64,000 nt of DNA from Ideonella_A sp963843805 (lineage in GTDB: Bacteria > Pseudomonadota > Gammaproteobacteria > Burkholderiales > Burkholderiaceae_C): contig CAWJLY010000009.1 of the NCBI GenBank assembly GCA_963843805.1, positions 930,001-994,000 of the forward strand, written 5' to 3'. Shown here piece by piece: positions 34,127 through 43,271 of the stretch. The notes beneath the pieces were generated by a model. The model was given only the letters and a program-made list of their open reading frames with translations, was not told the origin of the DNA and ran no database searches. The stretch's first letter is position 1, and each line of letters opens with the position of its first letter. The position numbers and the translations under genes were made by a program.

Positions 34127-36058
34127 ATGCATTTGCGCAAGTTGCCGATCACCTCGATTCGTCATGCCTGGCGCAACGCAGCTTTCGGACTGGGGGTGGT
34201 GTCTGTCTGCGCGAGTTTTTCGGCATTCGCGGCCAACGCAGATGGCGCGCGCGTTGCCGAATTGGCCGATCTGTCGTTTGAACAACTGCGCGAGGTGGTG
34301 GTGACCACGGTGTCGCGATTCGAGGAGCGTCTCGACAAGGCGGCCGCATCGGTTTACGTCATCAGTGCGGAAACGATTCGCCGCTCGGGCGCCACGACGC
34401 TTGCCGAGGCGCTGCGGCTTGCGCCGACCTTGGGCGTCGCCCGCGCCGATGCCAATCAATATGCCATCAGCGCCCGCGGATTCAACAACGTGCTGGCCAA
34501 CAAGATGCTGGTGCTGATCGACGGTCGAACCGTCTACACGCCGTTGTTTTCCGGCGTGTTCTGGGAAGCGCAGGATGTCGTGCTGACCGATGTCGAGCGG
34601 ATCGAGGTGGTCACCGGTCCCAGCACCGCGTTATGGGGAAGCAATGCAGTCAATGGCCTGATCCATATCATCACCCGTTCCTCTGCCGAAACGGTCGGGT
34701 TCGCTGGTCAGGTGAGCGTCGGCAATCGAGACCGCGGCACAGCCCTGCGATATGGCCGCCATGTCGGCGACAAGGCCAGCTTTCGGATCTACGCCAAGTC
34801 TTATGACCGCGATGGCACGCGGCGCGCCGATGCAAGCGCGGTCAATGACGGCGCGAAGGGCGTGCAGCTCGGGTTTCGCGCAGACTGGGCCGGCCCCGGC
34901 GAAAGCCTTTCGGTGCAGGGCGATACTTACCACGGCAAGATCGATCAGCTACCGGCAGCGCGGCGAATCGAGGGCGCCAACCTGACTGCCCGTTGGGAGC
35001 GGATTTTGGCCAATGGTGGTGCGGCCAGTGTGCAGGCTTATGTCGATCAGACCTACCGTGACCATCCTGCCAGCTTCCGCGAGCGGTTGACCACGCTCGA
35101 CATCGCCGGGCAATACAGCATGCGGCCGCTGTCGAATCATTTGTTGGTTCTCGGCGGTGGTTTGCGGCAGGGGCGTGACCGGGTTGAAACAGGCGCGCAG
35201 TTCGGTTTTGTCCCGGGCTCGGTCAACTTGAACTGGAGCCGCCTGTTCGCTCAGGATGTGATTGATCTGAGCCCGCGTCTGGCGCTCACCTTGTCCGGCA
35301 GCATCGAGCGAAACCCCTATACCGGCACCGAATTTCTGCCCGGTGCCCGGCTGGCCTGGCAGGTGGCCGAGGATCACTTGTTGTGGTCAGCGATGTCTCG
35401 CGCAGTGAGAGCGCCGTCGCGGATCGATCGCGACTTTGTCCAGCCAGCCCAGCCGCCGTATGTGCTGCGCGGCAGCCCGGATTTCCGCTCCGAGGTGTCG
35501 GATACGATCGAGTTCGGTTATCGCGCGCAGATATCGCGCCCGCTGTCTTACTCGGCGACGCTTTTTTACCACCGGCATCGCGATCTGCGCAGCATCATGC
35601 CGTCAACGCAGGGCGCGCAGCTCGTCAACGGCATCGAGGGCTCGACCCGAGGTTTCGAGCTGTGGTCGCGGTGGCGGCCGTCCGAGCGCTGGCGGCTCGA
35701 TGCCGGTCTGGTCGGCCAGCGCGTCAACTTGAGAGTCAAACCCGGGCAAGTCGATGCGGGCGGGCTCGCCGCATTGGGAAACGATCCATCCCACTACGCA
35801 AGCTTGCGTTCGTCGCTGGATCTGACGCAGGCATGGAGCTGGGACATCTCGCTCAGGCGAGTCGGCGCACTGTCCAACCCGGTGGTGCCCGCCTATACAT
35901 CCGTCGACAGCAGAGTCGGCTGGAAGATGTCGCCTGGGGTGGAGTTGTCGCTGGTGATGCAGAACATCGGCGACCCCGGGCATCCGGAGTGGGGCGCGGC
36001 CGCAAGCCGGGCTGAATTTGAGCGCAGCGTTCTTTTGCTGCTGCGCTGGCGGTTGTGA
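34127..36058 (+). CDS. TonB-dependent outer-membrane receptor
   Basis: About 643 residues from the ATG at 34127, chosen because AGGAG (34117-34121) precedes it. A signal peptide ends near 'FSAFAANAD'. The N-terminal 'LSFEQLREVVVTTVSRFEERL' segment precedes the plug domain ('AASVYVISAETIRRSGATTL', 'ARGFNNVLANKMLVLIDGR', 'RIEVVTGPSTALWGSNAVNG'), then a 22-strand-type barrel ending in Leu-Arg-Trp-Arg-Leu. The substrate is unknown. It is the first gene of a four-gene operon; its TGA overlaps the GTG start of the YfiR-like gene. In such operons the receptor may feed a signal to the envelope kinase. Confidence 0.9.
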   Translation: MHLRKLPITSIRHAWRNAAFGLGVVSVCASFSAFAANADGARVAELADLSFEQLREVVVTTVSRFEERLDKAAASVYVISAETIRRSGATTLAEALRLAPTLGVARADANQYAISARGFNNVLANKMLVLIDGRTVYTPLFSGVFWEAQDVVLTDVERIEVVTGPSTALWGSNAVNGLIHIITRSSAETVGFAGQVSVGNRDRGTALRYGRHVGDKASFRIYAKSYDRDGTRRADASAVNDGAKGVQLGFRADWAGPGESLSVQGDTYHGKIDQLPAARRIEGANLTARWERILANGGAASVQAYVDQTYRDHPASFRERLTTLDIAGQYSMRPLSNHLLVLGGGLRQGRDRVETGAQFGFVPGSVNLNWSRLFAQDVIDLSPRLALTLSGSIERNPYTGTEFLPGARLAWQVAEDHLLWSAMSRAVRAPSRIDRDFVQPAQPPYVLRGSPDFRSEVSDTIEFGYRAQISRPLSYSATLFYHRHRDLRSIMPSTQGAQLVNGIEGSTRGFELWSRWRPSERWRLDAGLVGQRVNLRVKPGQVDAGGLAALGNDPSHYASLRSSLDLTQAWSWDISLRRVGALSNPVVPAYTSVDSRVGWKMSPGVELSLVMQNIGDPGHPEWGAAASRAEFERSVLLLLRWRL

Positions 36059-36651
36059 ATATCTGGCAAGCACGCCGCAGCCGGCGCTCATCGGGACGCA
36101 GCAGTGTTGTTGCGCTGGGTTGGCACTGGCTCGCCGCAATCCTGCTCACCGCCGCTCCGGCGGTGGCGCAGAGCCCGCTCGAAGCGGCTGTCAAGGCGGC
36201 GTATCTCTACAAGTTTCTGAGCTATGTCGAGTGGCCACCCATCACATCACGGCCGCCAGCCAGCGCGCCGCATGAAGACGCGACACTGACGGTCGGCGTG
36301 GTCGGCTCGGACACGTTGCTCGCCGAATTGCAAAAAGTCATCGCGGGGCGCCGGGTCAACGATCGGCCGGTGGTTGCGAAAAAGGTCGCAGCCGGCGAAT
36401 CGCTCGACGGGCTGGATGCGCTCTACGTCGGTCGCACAGCGGTCGCCGCAGGGATGTTGAGCGCACTGAAAGGGCGTCCCGTACTGGTTGTGACCGATGA
36501 ACCCGACGGCTTGCCTGCGGGCGCTGCATTGAACTTTCTGCTCGTCGATGGTCGCGTCCGATTCGAAGCGGCGCTGGCCGGCACCGAGCGCGGGGGACTG
36601 CGCTTGAGCGCGCGTCTGTTGGCAGTGGCCGAGCGGGTGGTGGCCCCGTGA
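36055..36651 (+). CDS. YfiR-like (DUF4154) periplasmic protein
   Basis: A 198-residue secreted protein starting at a GTG that overlaps the receptor's stop (GTGA). A signal peptide ends near 'APAVAQSP'. The mature part begins with the family signature 'AAVKAAYLYKFLSYVEWP' and has 'GVVGSDTLLAELQKVIAG', 'LDALYVG' and 'GAALNFLLVDGRVRFEAAL'. Pseudomonas YfiR is a periplasmic repressor of a diguanylate cyclase; other family members sit beside TonB receptors and histidine kinases, as here. It probably holds the sensor kinase in check in the periplasm (inference). Confidence 0.85.
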   Translation: MNIWQARRSRRSSGRSSVVALGWHWLAAILLTAAPAVAQSPLEAAVKAAYLYKFLSYVEWPPITSRPPASAPHEDATLTVGVVGSDTLLAELQKVIAGRRVNDRPVVAKKVAAGESLDGLDALYVGRTAVAAGMLSALKGRPVLVVTDEPDGLPAGAALNFLLVDGRVRFEAALAGTERGGLRLSARLLAVAERVVAP

Positions 36652-38477
36652 CGTGGAAAAAGACGGTTCGGCTGAAAGTCATTCGCGTGGTGATGATCAC
36701 GACCTTCGTCGCACTGCTGGTGAGCGCTACCGCGCTGCTGATCTACGAACTGCTGGCCTCGCGCAACAGTTGGCTGCAGGACCTGAAAACGCAGGCGGTG
36801 CTGGTCGCTCAGTCCAGTGTGTCCGCACTTGCCTTCGACGATTCCCGTGTCGCGACCGAGAACCTCGATCTGCTGCGGCTTCGGCCACAGATCGAAGCTG
36901 CGTCCATCTACGACGCTGACGGCACGCTGTTCGCGCAGTACACGGCTGCTGGGCAGGCAACTGCTGCATTGCGCTTGTCCGGACGGCGCGAAGGGCATGA
37001 ATTCAATGGGGGCACGTTGGTATTGCACCAGCCTGTGGTTCAGAACGGCGAAATGATCGGCACCATGGTGCTTCGCGCGCGCTACGAGGTCTTGCCACGT
37101 CTGCTGGGCTACAGCGCCATCTTGGCCGTTGTCATGTTGGCCAGCCTGATGCTCGCCGCGTTCATCGCGACCCAATTGCAGCGAACGATCACCGACCCGA
37201 TCGTCGCCGTTGCAGACGTGGCGCGTGAGGTAATGCAACAACGCAACTACGCCCTGCGGGCTCCGAAAAGTACCGACGACGAGATCGGCCAACTGGTCGA
37301 TGCCTTCAACGACATGTTGAAAGAGCTGGGTGACCAAGCCGAGATTCTGCAGCTTGCCGATCGTCGCAAGGACGAGTTCCTGGCGACTCTCGCCCATGAA
37401 CTGCGCAACCCGCTGGCCGCACTGTCGACCGCCTTGACGGTGCTGACCCGCGACGAACTGGACGCTGGCGTGCGCAACAAGATGCGCGAGACCGCCAAGC
37501 GTCAGATCCAGCAACTGGTTCGTCTGATCGATGATCTGCTCGAGGTATCGCGCATTTCCACTGGCCGGATGCATTTGCAGGCCGAGGTGATCGATCTGGT
37601 CGAACTGATCCGGCTGACTGTCGAGAGCGCGATCGTGACCATCCAGGAGCGCAATCACGAACTCGTCGTGAGCTGGCCAGCAGAGCCGATCTGGGTGATC
37701 GGTGACAGCACCCGGCTTGCGCAAGTATTCGTCAACTTGCTGAACAACGCGGCCAAGTACACCGATCCCGGAGGCCGAATTGCAATCGAATTCGAACGCT
37801 TGTCCGAGATGGTCGAAGTGCGGGTGATCGACAACGGCATCGGTATCGCTGCGCCGATGCAGGAAGCCATCTTCGGCCTGTTCGTTCAAGTCGACCAGTC
37901 GCTGGAGCGTGGCCGCGCCGGGCTGGGAGTCGGTCTGTCGCTGACGCGGCAATTGGTGGAGTTGCACGGCGGCACGGTGCGACTGGACAGCCGAGGTCTG
38001 GGCCAGGGTGCAACTTTTGCGGTAAGGCTTCCGCTGGAGGAGACACCCCAGGCCCAGCCCGTAGCCGTTCAACCATCGACACGCGTCGACGGGCCCGCGG
38101 CATCGCAGATCCTGATTGCCGATGACAATCAGGACTTTGCCGAAAGTCTGGCCGAGCTGTTACGCGACCTCGGGCACACGGTGCAGGTGGTCAGCGACGG
38201 CCAGACTGCACTGCAAGCGGTCATTCGAGAGCGCCCGGATATCGGCCTGTTCGATGTTGGCATGCCTGGCTTGAATGGCTATGAATTGGCCGCTGCGGTA
38301 CGCCAACTGGATGCGGCAGGCGACATCCTGCTGGTGGCGGTCACCGGCTGGGGCCAGGCGGAAGATCAGCGTCGAGCTCGCGAAGCCGGATTCGACCATC
38401 ACATTGTCAAACCGCTTGACCTGGACGTCTTGCTGGCCTTGTTTCGCAAGCTGCCCGTTTCACGGACGCGCACATGA
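36648..38477 (+). CDS. Membrane hybrid histidine kinase with C-terminal receiver
   Basis: A 609-residue kinase starting at a GTG overlapping the upstream stop. Membrane spans lie at about 12-35 and 150-175, bracketing a ~110-residue periplasmic CHASE8-like sensor ('VLVAQSSVSALAFDD'). Then come HAMP (about 175-230), HisKA with the phospho-acceptor in 'LATLAHELRNPLAAL', HATPase ('GLGVGLSLTRQLVELHGG') and a receiver at about 485-600 with Asp in 'GLFDVGMPGLNGY'. There is no DNA-binding partner in the operon, so the output must be another protein. The YfiR-like protein encoded just before it likely modulates its sensor. Confidence 0.9.
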   Translation: MTWKKTVRLKVIRVVMITTFVALLVSATALLIYELLASRNSWLQDLKTQAVLVAQSSVSALAFDDSRVATENLDLLRLRPQIEAASIYDADGTLFAQYTAAGQATAALRLSGRREGHEFNGGTLVLHQPVVQNGEMIGTMVLRARYEVLPRLLGYSAILAVVMLASLMLAAFIATQLQRTITDPIVAVADVAREVMQQRNYALRAPKSTDDEIGQLVDAFNDMLKELGDQAEILQLADRRKDEFLATLAHELRNPLAALSTALTVLTRDELDAGVRNKMRETAKRQIQQLVRLIDDLLEVSRISTGRMHLQAEVIDLVELIRLTVESAIVTIQERNHELVVSWPAEPIWVIGDSTRLAQVFVNLLNNAAKYTDPGGRIAIEFERLSEMVEVRVIDNGIGIAAPMQEAIFGLFVQVDQSLERGRAGLGVGLSLTRQLVELHGGTVRLDSRGLGQGATFAVRLPLEETPQAQPVAVQPSTRVDGPAASQILIADDNQDFAESLAELLRDLGHTVQVVSDGQTALQAVIRERPDIGLFDVGMPGLNGYELAAAVRQLDAAGDILLVAVTGWGQAEDQRRAREAGFDHHIVKPLDLDVLLALFRKLPVSRTRT

Positions 38478-39292
38478 CGCAGCTCGATCAGGACAATCGA
38501 TCGGTGGCCCTGTATTGGGACTTCGAGAATCTGCACGCCGGCCTTGTCGAAGCCCGCTACGGCGAAGGTGCATATGCCAAACAGGACAACCGTTTCAAAT
38601 CGCAAGAGCCGCTGGTCGACGTGCAGGCTCTGGCTGAGCTGGCTGCCTCGTTCGGACCGGTGTCGATCAATCGGGCCTACTGCAATTGGCAGTTCTTTGG
38701 TCGTTATCGCGACGCATTGCTGCAAAGCGCCGTCGAATTGATCCAGCTGTTCCCGCCGGGTGCGTCGGCCAAGAACGGCGCAGATATCAAGCTGTGTCTC
38801 GACGCCACCGAAGACATCAGCCGTTTTGCGCACATCGGCACCGTCATCATCATTGGCGGCGACAGCGATTTCATGCCGGTGGCTCAGAAGATCAAGGCTG
38901 CCGGGCGCACGCTGATCGGCATCGGCAACCGGCGCAACACCAATCGCCACTGGGCCAAGAGCTGCCACGAATTTCGCTACTACGACAGCCTGATTGGGGC
39001 GCCGGCTGCAGAAGGCGTCGAGACGCCTGTAGCGGCCAACTCCGAGCGCCCGCCGACACGTCCGGTCGACCCGGCGGTCGAGATGCTCAAGCGGGCTGTG
39101 CACCTGCTGGCCGAATCCAAAGGCGAGCCCTGGGTCGACAAGGGCAGCGTCTGGCCGATGATCAAGCGCCTGGATTCGACCTTCGATCCGAAGGACCATG
39201 GCCATGCGGGCTTTTCCGAGATGCTGAAGGCGATGGACACGATCGTGGAAATCAAGAAGGGTGACACGGACCACCTGGTTCGGCTGCGTTGA
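38474..39292 (+). CDS. NYN-domain putative ribonuclease with LOTUS/OST-HTH C-terminus
   Basis: A 272-residue cytoplasmic protein. The PIN-like NYN domain (about 8-165) shows acidic metal-site residues in 'ALYWDFENLHAGL', 'GADIKLCLDATEDI' and 'IIIGGDSDFMPVAQKI'. After a Pro-rich linker, residues about 190-270 resemble a LOTUS/OST-HTH RNA-binding domain ('VHLLAESKGEPWVDKGSVWP', 'GFSEMLKAMDTI'). Such LabA/MARF1-like proteins are expected to cleave or bind RNA. Its ATG overlaps the kinase stop (ATGA), tying it to the receptor-YfiR-kinase operon, an unusual partner for that system. Confidence 0.88.
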   Translation: MTQLDQDNRSVALYWDFENLHAGLVEARYGEGAYAKQDNRFKSQEPLVDVQALAELAASFGPVSINRAYCNWQFFGRYRDALLQSAVELIQLFPPGASAKNGADIKLCLDATEDISRFAHIGTVIIIGGDSDFMPVAQKIKAAGRTLIGIGNRRNTNRHWAKSCHEFRYYDSLIGAPAAEGVETPVAANSERPPTRPVDPAVEMLKRAVHLLAESKGEPWVDKGSVWPMIKRLDSTFDPKDHGHAGFSEMLKAMDTIVEIKKGDTDHLVRLR

Positions 39293-39413
39293 ACCAAGGT
39301 CTTGTGCGCAACCGTTCACGGTGGAACCCGGGTGCGGCTGTAGACGAAGCGAATCGCTTGCCGTAGCCTTGCCGGCTTCACGCGAAGGACGTGCGGCCGC
39401 GTTGCCGGGGGCG

Positions 39414-40355
39414 CTATCGGCGCCGGGCGATCGCCGCCTTGACCAGATCGGGCCGATCCGAGATGATGCCGTCGACGCCCATGCCGAGCAGCTTGTCGAT
39501 CATGTCGGGCTGGTTGACCGTCCACGGGATCACGGTCAGGCCGAGTGCCTTGGCTTCGGCCAGCAGCTCGGGCGTCAGGTAGGTCTGGTTCGGCGCCCAG
39601 ATCGTGCCACCGGCGGCCTTGACCGCCTTCGGAACCGAGCCATATTGTTCGGGCGTGAAGCCGGCCAGCCACGGAGAGGGTCTTGCCATCGGCCTCCGCC
39701 TTCAGCGTGCGCGGCGAGGTCAGGTACATCGTGCGGATCTCGGGTGCTTCGGCTTGCACCACTTGCAGCGTTCGCCAGTCGAACGACTGGATCATCATGC
39801 GCCTGGCCATGCCGTACTGGCGAATCTCGGCGATCACGCGCCTTGCGAAGGCTTCGGGGGGCAGGGTGGCATCGGGTTCGAGCGGCGACAGCTTGGTTTC
39901 GCAATCGAAGCCGATCTGCTGGTTGCCCGATTGGCTGACCAGCTCGAACAGATCGGACAGTTTCGTGACACACGCGTGCCATCGACGGCCTGCTGATCGG
40001 GAAACTCCTTCGCATAATTGCTGCCAGGCTTCAAGCGGCCGATGTCGTAGCGCTGCAGTTCGTCGAATGTGAGCTGATTGATATTCGGCCCTGGCGCAGT
40101 CAGCCACTGGCCATCGCCGGTGCGTGTGGTATCGGCGTTCAGCCGCAGGTCGTGGTGGACAACAACGACATCGTCCTTGGTGACGCCCATGTCGCATTCG
40201 ATGGTGTCGACGCCGAGCTCAAGCGCTTTTTTCCACCCGGGAATCGAATTTTCAGGTGCCAGTCCGCGGGCGCCGCGGTGGCCCTGCAGGTCGAAGGCAT
40301 GTGATGGCGCGAGCGTCAGCATGGCGGTTGCACAAACGGCGGCAGCTATTCGCAT
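39414..40355 (-). CDS. Periplasmic glycerophosphodiester phosphodiesterase (two frameshifts)
   Basis: The ATG at 40355 begins a signal peptide ('MRIAAAVCATAMLTLAPSHA'). The mature N-terminus has the GDPD catalytic motifs 'LQGHRGARGLAPENSIPG' and 'ECDMGVTKDDVVVVHHD'. Coding continues in a second frame from about 39975 ('KLSDLFELVSQSGNQQIGF', 'RMMIQSFDWRTLQVV') and a third from about 39680 ('PWLAGFTPEQYG', 'DKLLGMGVDGIISDRPDL'). It should hydrolyse glycerophosphodiesters to glycerol-3-phosphate. It lies 62 bases downstream of the P450 gene. Confidence 0.85.
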
Positions 40356-40417
40356 GGTCGGTTCAGCAGTGGTGGGCTTGGCTGGTCGTGGTCGTCGGAT
40401 TCGGTCGCTGCGGGGCC

Positions 40418-41629
40418 TCAATCGAGCCGCACCGGCAGCGAGCTGAAGCCGCGAAAGCGCAGCCGGCGGTCGCGCGTGGGCACTCCGGCGAGATCGATTC
40501 TCGGGTAACGGGCCAGCAACGCGCCGATCGCGATTCGCGCCTCCAGCCGGGCGACGTTCATTCCGGCGCAGGCATGGCGCCGTGGCCGAATGCGAGATGA
40601 CGGTTCGGTTTGCGCGCCACGTCGAGCCGAATCGGGCGCATCGAATACGGCCGGGTCGCGGTTGGCCGCGCCGATCGCCAGGGTCAGAAAACTGCCCGGC
40701 GGAATGGCCACATCGCCGATGGTCATCGGCGCGGTGGTCAGCCGGTTGTTCAACTGCAGCGGGCTTTCGAATCGCAGCAGTTCTTCGACCGCAGTCGGCA
40801 GCAGCGCAGGCTCGGCGGCCAGCCGATCGAGTTGCGTCGCGGTGGGTCATCAGTGCGTGCACGCCGTTGCCGATCAGGTTGCTCGTCGTCTCGTGGCCGG
40901 CGTTGAGCAGGAAGATGCAGTTGTGCAGCAGTTCGGCCTCGCTGAACTGATCGCCGCCATCGCCGTGGATCAACCGCGTCAGCACATCGGCTTCGGGGTC
41001 GCCGGGATGTTCACGTCGTTCGGCGACCAGGGCGCGCAGCAGGGCCAGGAAGTCGGTCGTCGCCGCGTTGGCGCGCGGCCAGCACGGCAGCTGCAGGCAA
41101 CGGCTCGAGCGCCGACAGGATGGCCAGCGACCAGTCACGCAGCGGGCTGCGATCGGCCGGCGGGATCATCAGCAGGTTGCCGATCACGTCGACCGGAATG
41201 GCAGCGGCAAAATGACCGATCAGATCCGGTCTCGGCTGATCGGCCATGCGCGTCGAGCAGCGTGTCGACCAGCGCGACCAGGCCGGGCTCCATGCGGGCG
41301 ATCGCGCGCTGGTTCAGCGCCCCCATCATCAGCCGCCTGACCCGGCTGTGCAGCGGCGGGTCGTTGAAGACGAGGCTGGTCGTGTGGTGTTCGTAGATCG
41401 GTGTACCGATGCCCATTCGCGGCGCGAACTCGCGCTGCTTGTCCGAGCTGACATCGGCGCTGCGGTAGATCGCCTCGACATCGGCATGGCGTGTCAGCAG
41501 CCAGGACCCGGCGTCCAGCGCGTGAACCGGGTCCGCGCAACGCAGTGCGGCATAAACAGGGTAGGGGTCGTCGGCAAAACCCGGCGGCGGGTCGGTCAGA
41601 CGAAAGTCGCGCAGCGTGGCAGAGTCCAT
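40418..41629 (-). CDS. Cytochrome P450 (several frameshifts)
   Basis: The ATG at 41629 ('MDSATLRDFRLTDPPPGF') opens a soluble bacterial P450 of about 400 residues when frames are joined. Segments: 'NDPPLHSRVRRLMMGALNQ' (41.3 kb), 'LIGHFAAAIPVDVIGNLLMI' (41.2 kb), I-helix oxygen-binding 'LLNAGHETTSNLIGNG' (40.9 kb) and the heme-Cys loop 'RHACAGMNVARLEARIAIG' (40.55 kb). Breaks lie near 41245, 41080, 40845 and 40590; the first is fixed by removing one base in 'GCGCATGG'. The substrate and redox partners are unknown; no ferredoxin gene is nearby. Confidence 0.87.
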
Positions 41630-41828
41630 GGGAAAGTCTATGGCAGCGGGGGAATCAGTGGGTTTCACATGCCACTCGTGATGCTGGGAAACCCGCGCCG
41701 CCGGTCGTGCGCATTACCTTTCTTTACGGCCCGCTCATCAGCGCTTCACCACAAGATTCCATCATTGCTTCACGGTCAGGCTTGAGGCCCGACTGGTAAC
41801 TCCTACCAAGCCCTTGAGGAAACACACC

Positions 41829-42383
41829 ATGTTCCAGAAAATTTCGCTTTCCGGCCAGCGTCCTGGCAAGCTTGCCCATGCGCGACGGCGTTTGGAAGCC
41901 TGCTGATCGCAGCGGCAGCGGTTTCGCGTGCAACCCAGTTTTGCCCAGGCAGGCGAGCACCGCCACGGCGGCATGGGCGACCGCGGTGAAATGATGGGCG
42001 GCGGCGGGCGACACATGGGCCACATGCTCGATGCCGTCGATGCGACCGATGCCCAACGCGCGCAGATCAAGCAGATCCATGAAGCGTCCGCTGCCAAGAT
42101 GAAGCCCTTGCGCGACACCGAGCGGGGGTTGCGTGAGCGCGGCCGCCAGCTGTTGGTATCGCCGAATGGAATCGACCGCGGGGCTGCCGAAACGCTGCGC
42201 CTGCAGGGGCTCGAACTGCACAATCAGATGAGCAAGATCAGGCTCGATTCGATGCTTTCATCGGCTGAGGTGCTGACCCCGCAACAACGCGCCAAACTCG
42301 GCGAAATGGCGGCCAAGCGCAGCGAGCGCATGCGTGAGCGCATGAAGCGCCATCATGGCGAGCCGGCGGCGGCGAAGTCCTGA
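41829..42383 (+). CDS. Spy/CpxP-like periplasmic protein (signal peptide frameshifted)
   Basis: GAGGAA precedes an ATG at 41829 ('MFQKISLSGQRPGKLAHA'). The hydrophobic signal 'FGSLLIAAAAVS' is in the next frame (break near 41882), and the mature part resumes in a third frame at about 41925 ('PSFAQAGEHRHGGMGDRGEM'). The mature ~140 residues are His/Met/Gly-rich at first, then helical with LTxxQ-type repeats ('DATDAQRAQIKQIHE', 'VLTPQQRAKLGEMAAKR'), as in Spy and CpxP. These are ATP-independent periplasmic chaperones and sensors. A two-component system follows, suggesting a CpxPRA-like unit. Confidence 0.75.
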
Positions 42384-42507
42384 GCGTCAGAATAGTCGGC
42401 CCGGGTGGCGGCAACGTGCCGCATGGCCGGGCGAAACTGACCGCTGCCGACCCCCGGGGCCGGCAGCGGTCTGTTCCCGTTGATGTTTGTCAAAGAGCAA
42501 GCCAGCC

Positions 42508-43271
42508 ATGAGTTCTCGCTTATTGATGATCGATGACGACGTTCGCCTGTCGACGATGGTGAGCGACTATTTGCGTGCGGCCGGGTTCGAGGTCGAACTG
42601 GCGGCGTCGCTGGCGCAGGGTCGCGCCGCGCTGGCTGCCGCATCGTTCGATGCCATGCTGCTCGATCTGATGTTGCCCGATGGCGATGGTCTCGACCTGT
42701 GCCGCGAGTTGCGCGCCAATCAGCGCACCCGCAGCATGCCCTTGCTGATGTTGACAGCGCGCGGCGAGCCGCTGGACCGAATCGTCGGTCTGGAGCTCGG
42801 TGCCGACGACTACCTGCCCAAACCGTTCGAGCCGCGCGAGCTGCTGGCACGCGTCAAGGCGCTGCTGCGCCGTGCCTCGCCGCAGCCTGCGGGCGACGAA
42901 ATTCTGCGTTTCGGCCGGCTGGAGATCGACATCGGTGCTCGTGTTGCCCGGCTCGACGGTCAGCCTTGCGACCTGACCGGCCATCAGTTCGAGTTGCTGG
43001 TGGTGCTGGCGCAAAGCCCCGGTCGCGTGTTGTCGCGAGACCAGATCATGGATTCGCTGAAGGGCCATCCGCTCGAGGCCTTCGACCGCTCGATCGACGT
43101 GCACATCTCGCGAATTCGCGCCGTCATCGAAGACGACCCGAAAGCCCCGCATCGTGTGTTGACCGTGCGCGGATGCGGGCTATGTGTTCGCCAAGAAGCA
43201 GGATGCCGACGACCGCGCCGCCTTGAGCGCCATCGTCACCTCGAGATTGCATGCCGAGATTGCCGCCGTGA
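42508..43271 (+). CDS. OmpR-family response regulator (C-terminal frameshift)
   Basis: From the ATG at 42508 the receiver has 'LMIDDDVRLSTMVSDYL', phospho-acceptor Asp in 'DAMLLDLMLPDGDG' and 'ADDYLPKPFEPRELLARV'. The winged-helix domain has 'LTGHQFELLVVLAQSPGRVL' and 'SIDVHISRIRAVIEDDP'. After 'HRVLTVRG' one extra base (near 43172) displaces the expected 'AGYVFAKKQ', so the C-terminus and stop are uncertain. A TGA at 43269 overlapping the kinase GTG is possible but needs a second shift. CpxR/RstA-like by context. Confidence 0.85.

Noticed and set aside
39834..41138. Apparent 434-residue fusion of a cytochrome P450 piece with the phosphodiesterase
   Set aside because: The phosphodiesterase begins with its own ATG and signal peptide at 40355 and the P450 heme loop ends near 40420; frameshifts create the joined frame.
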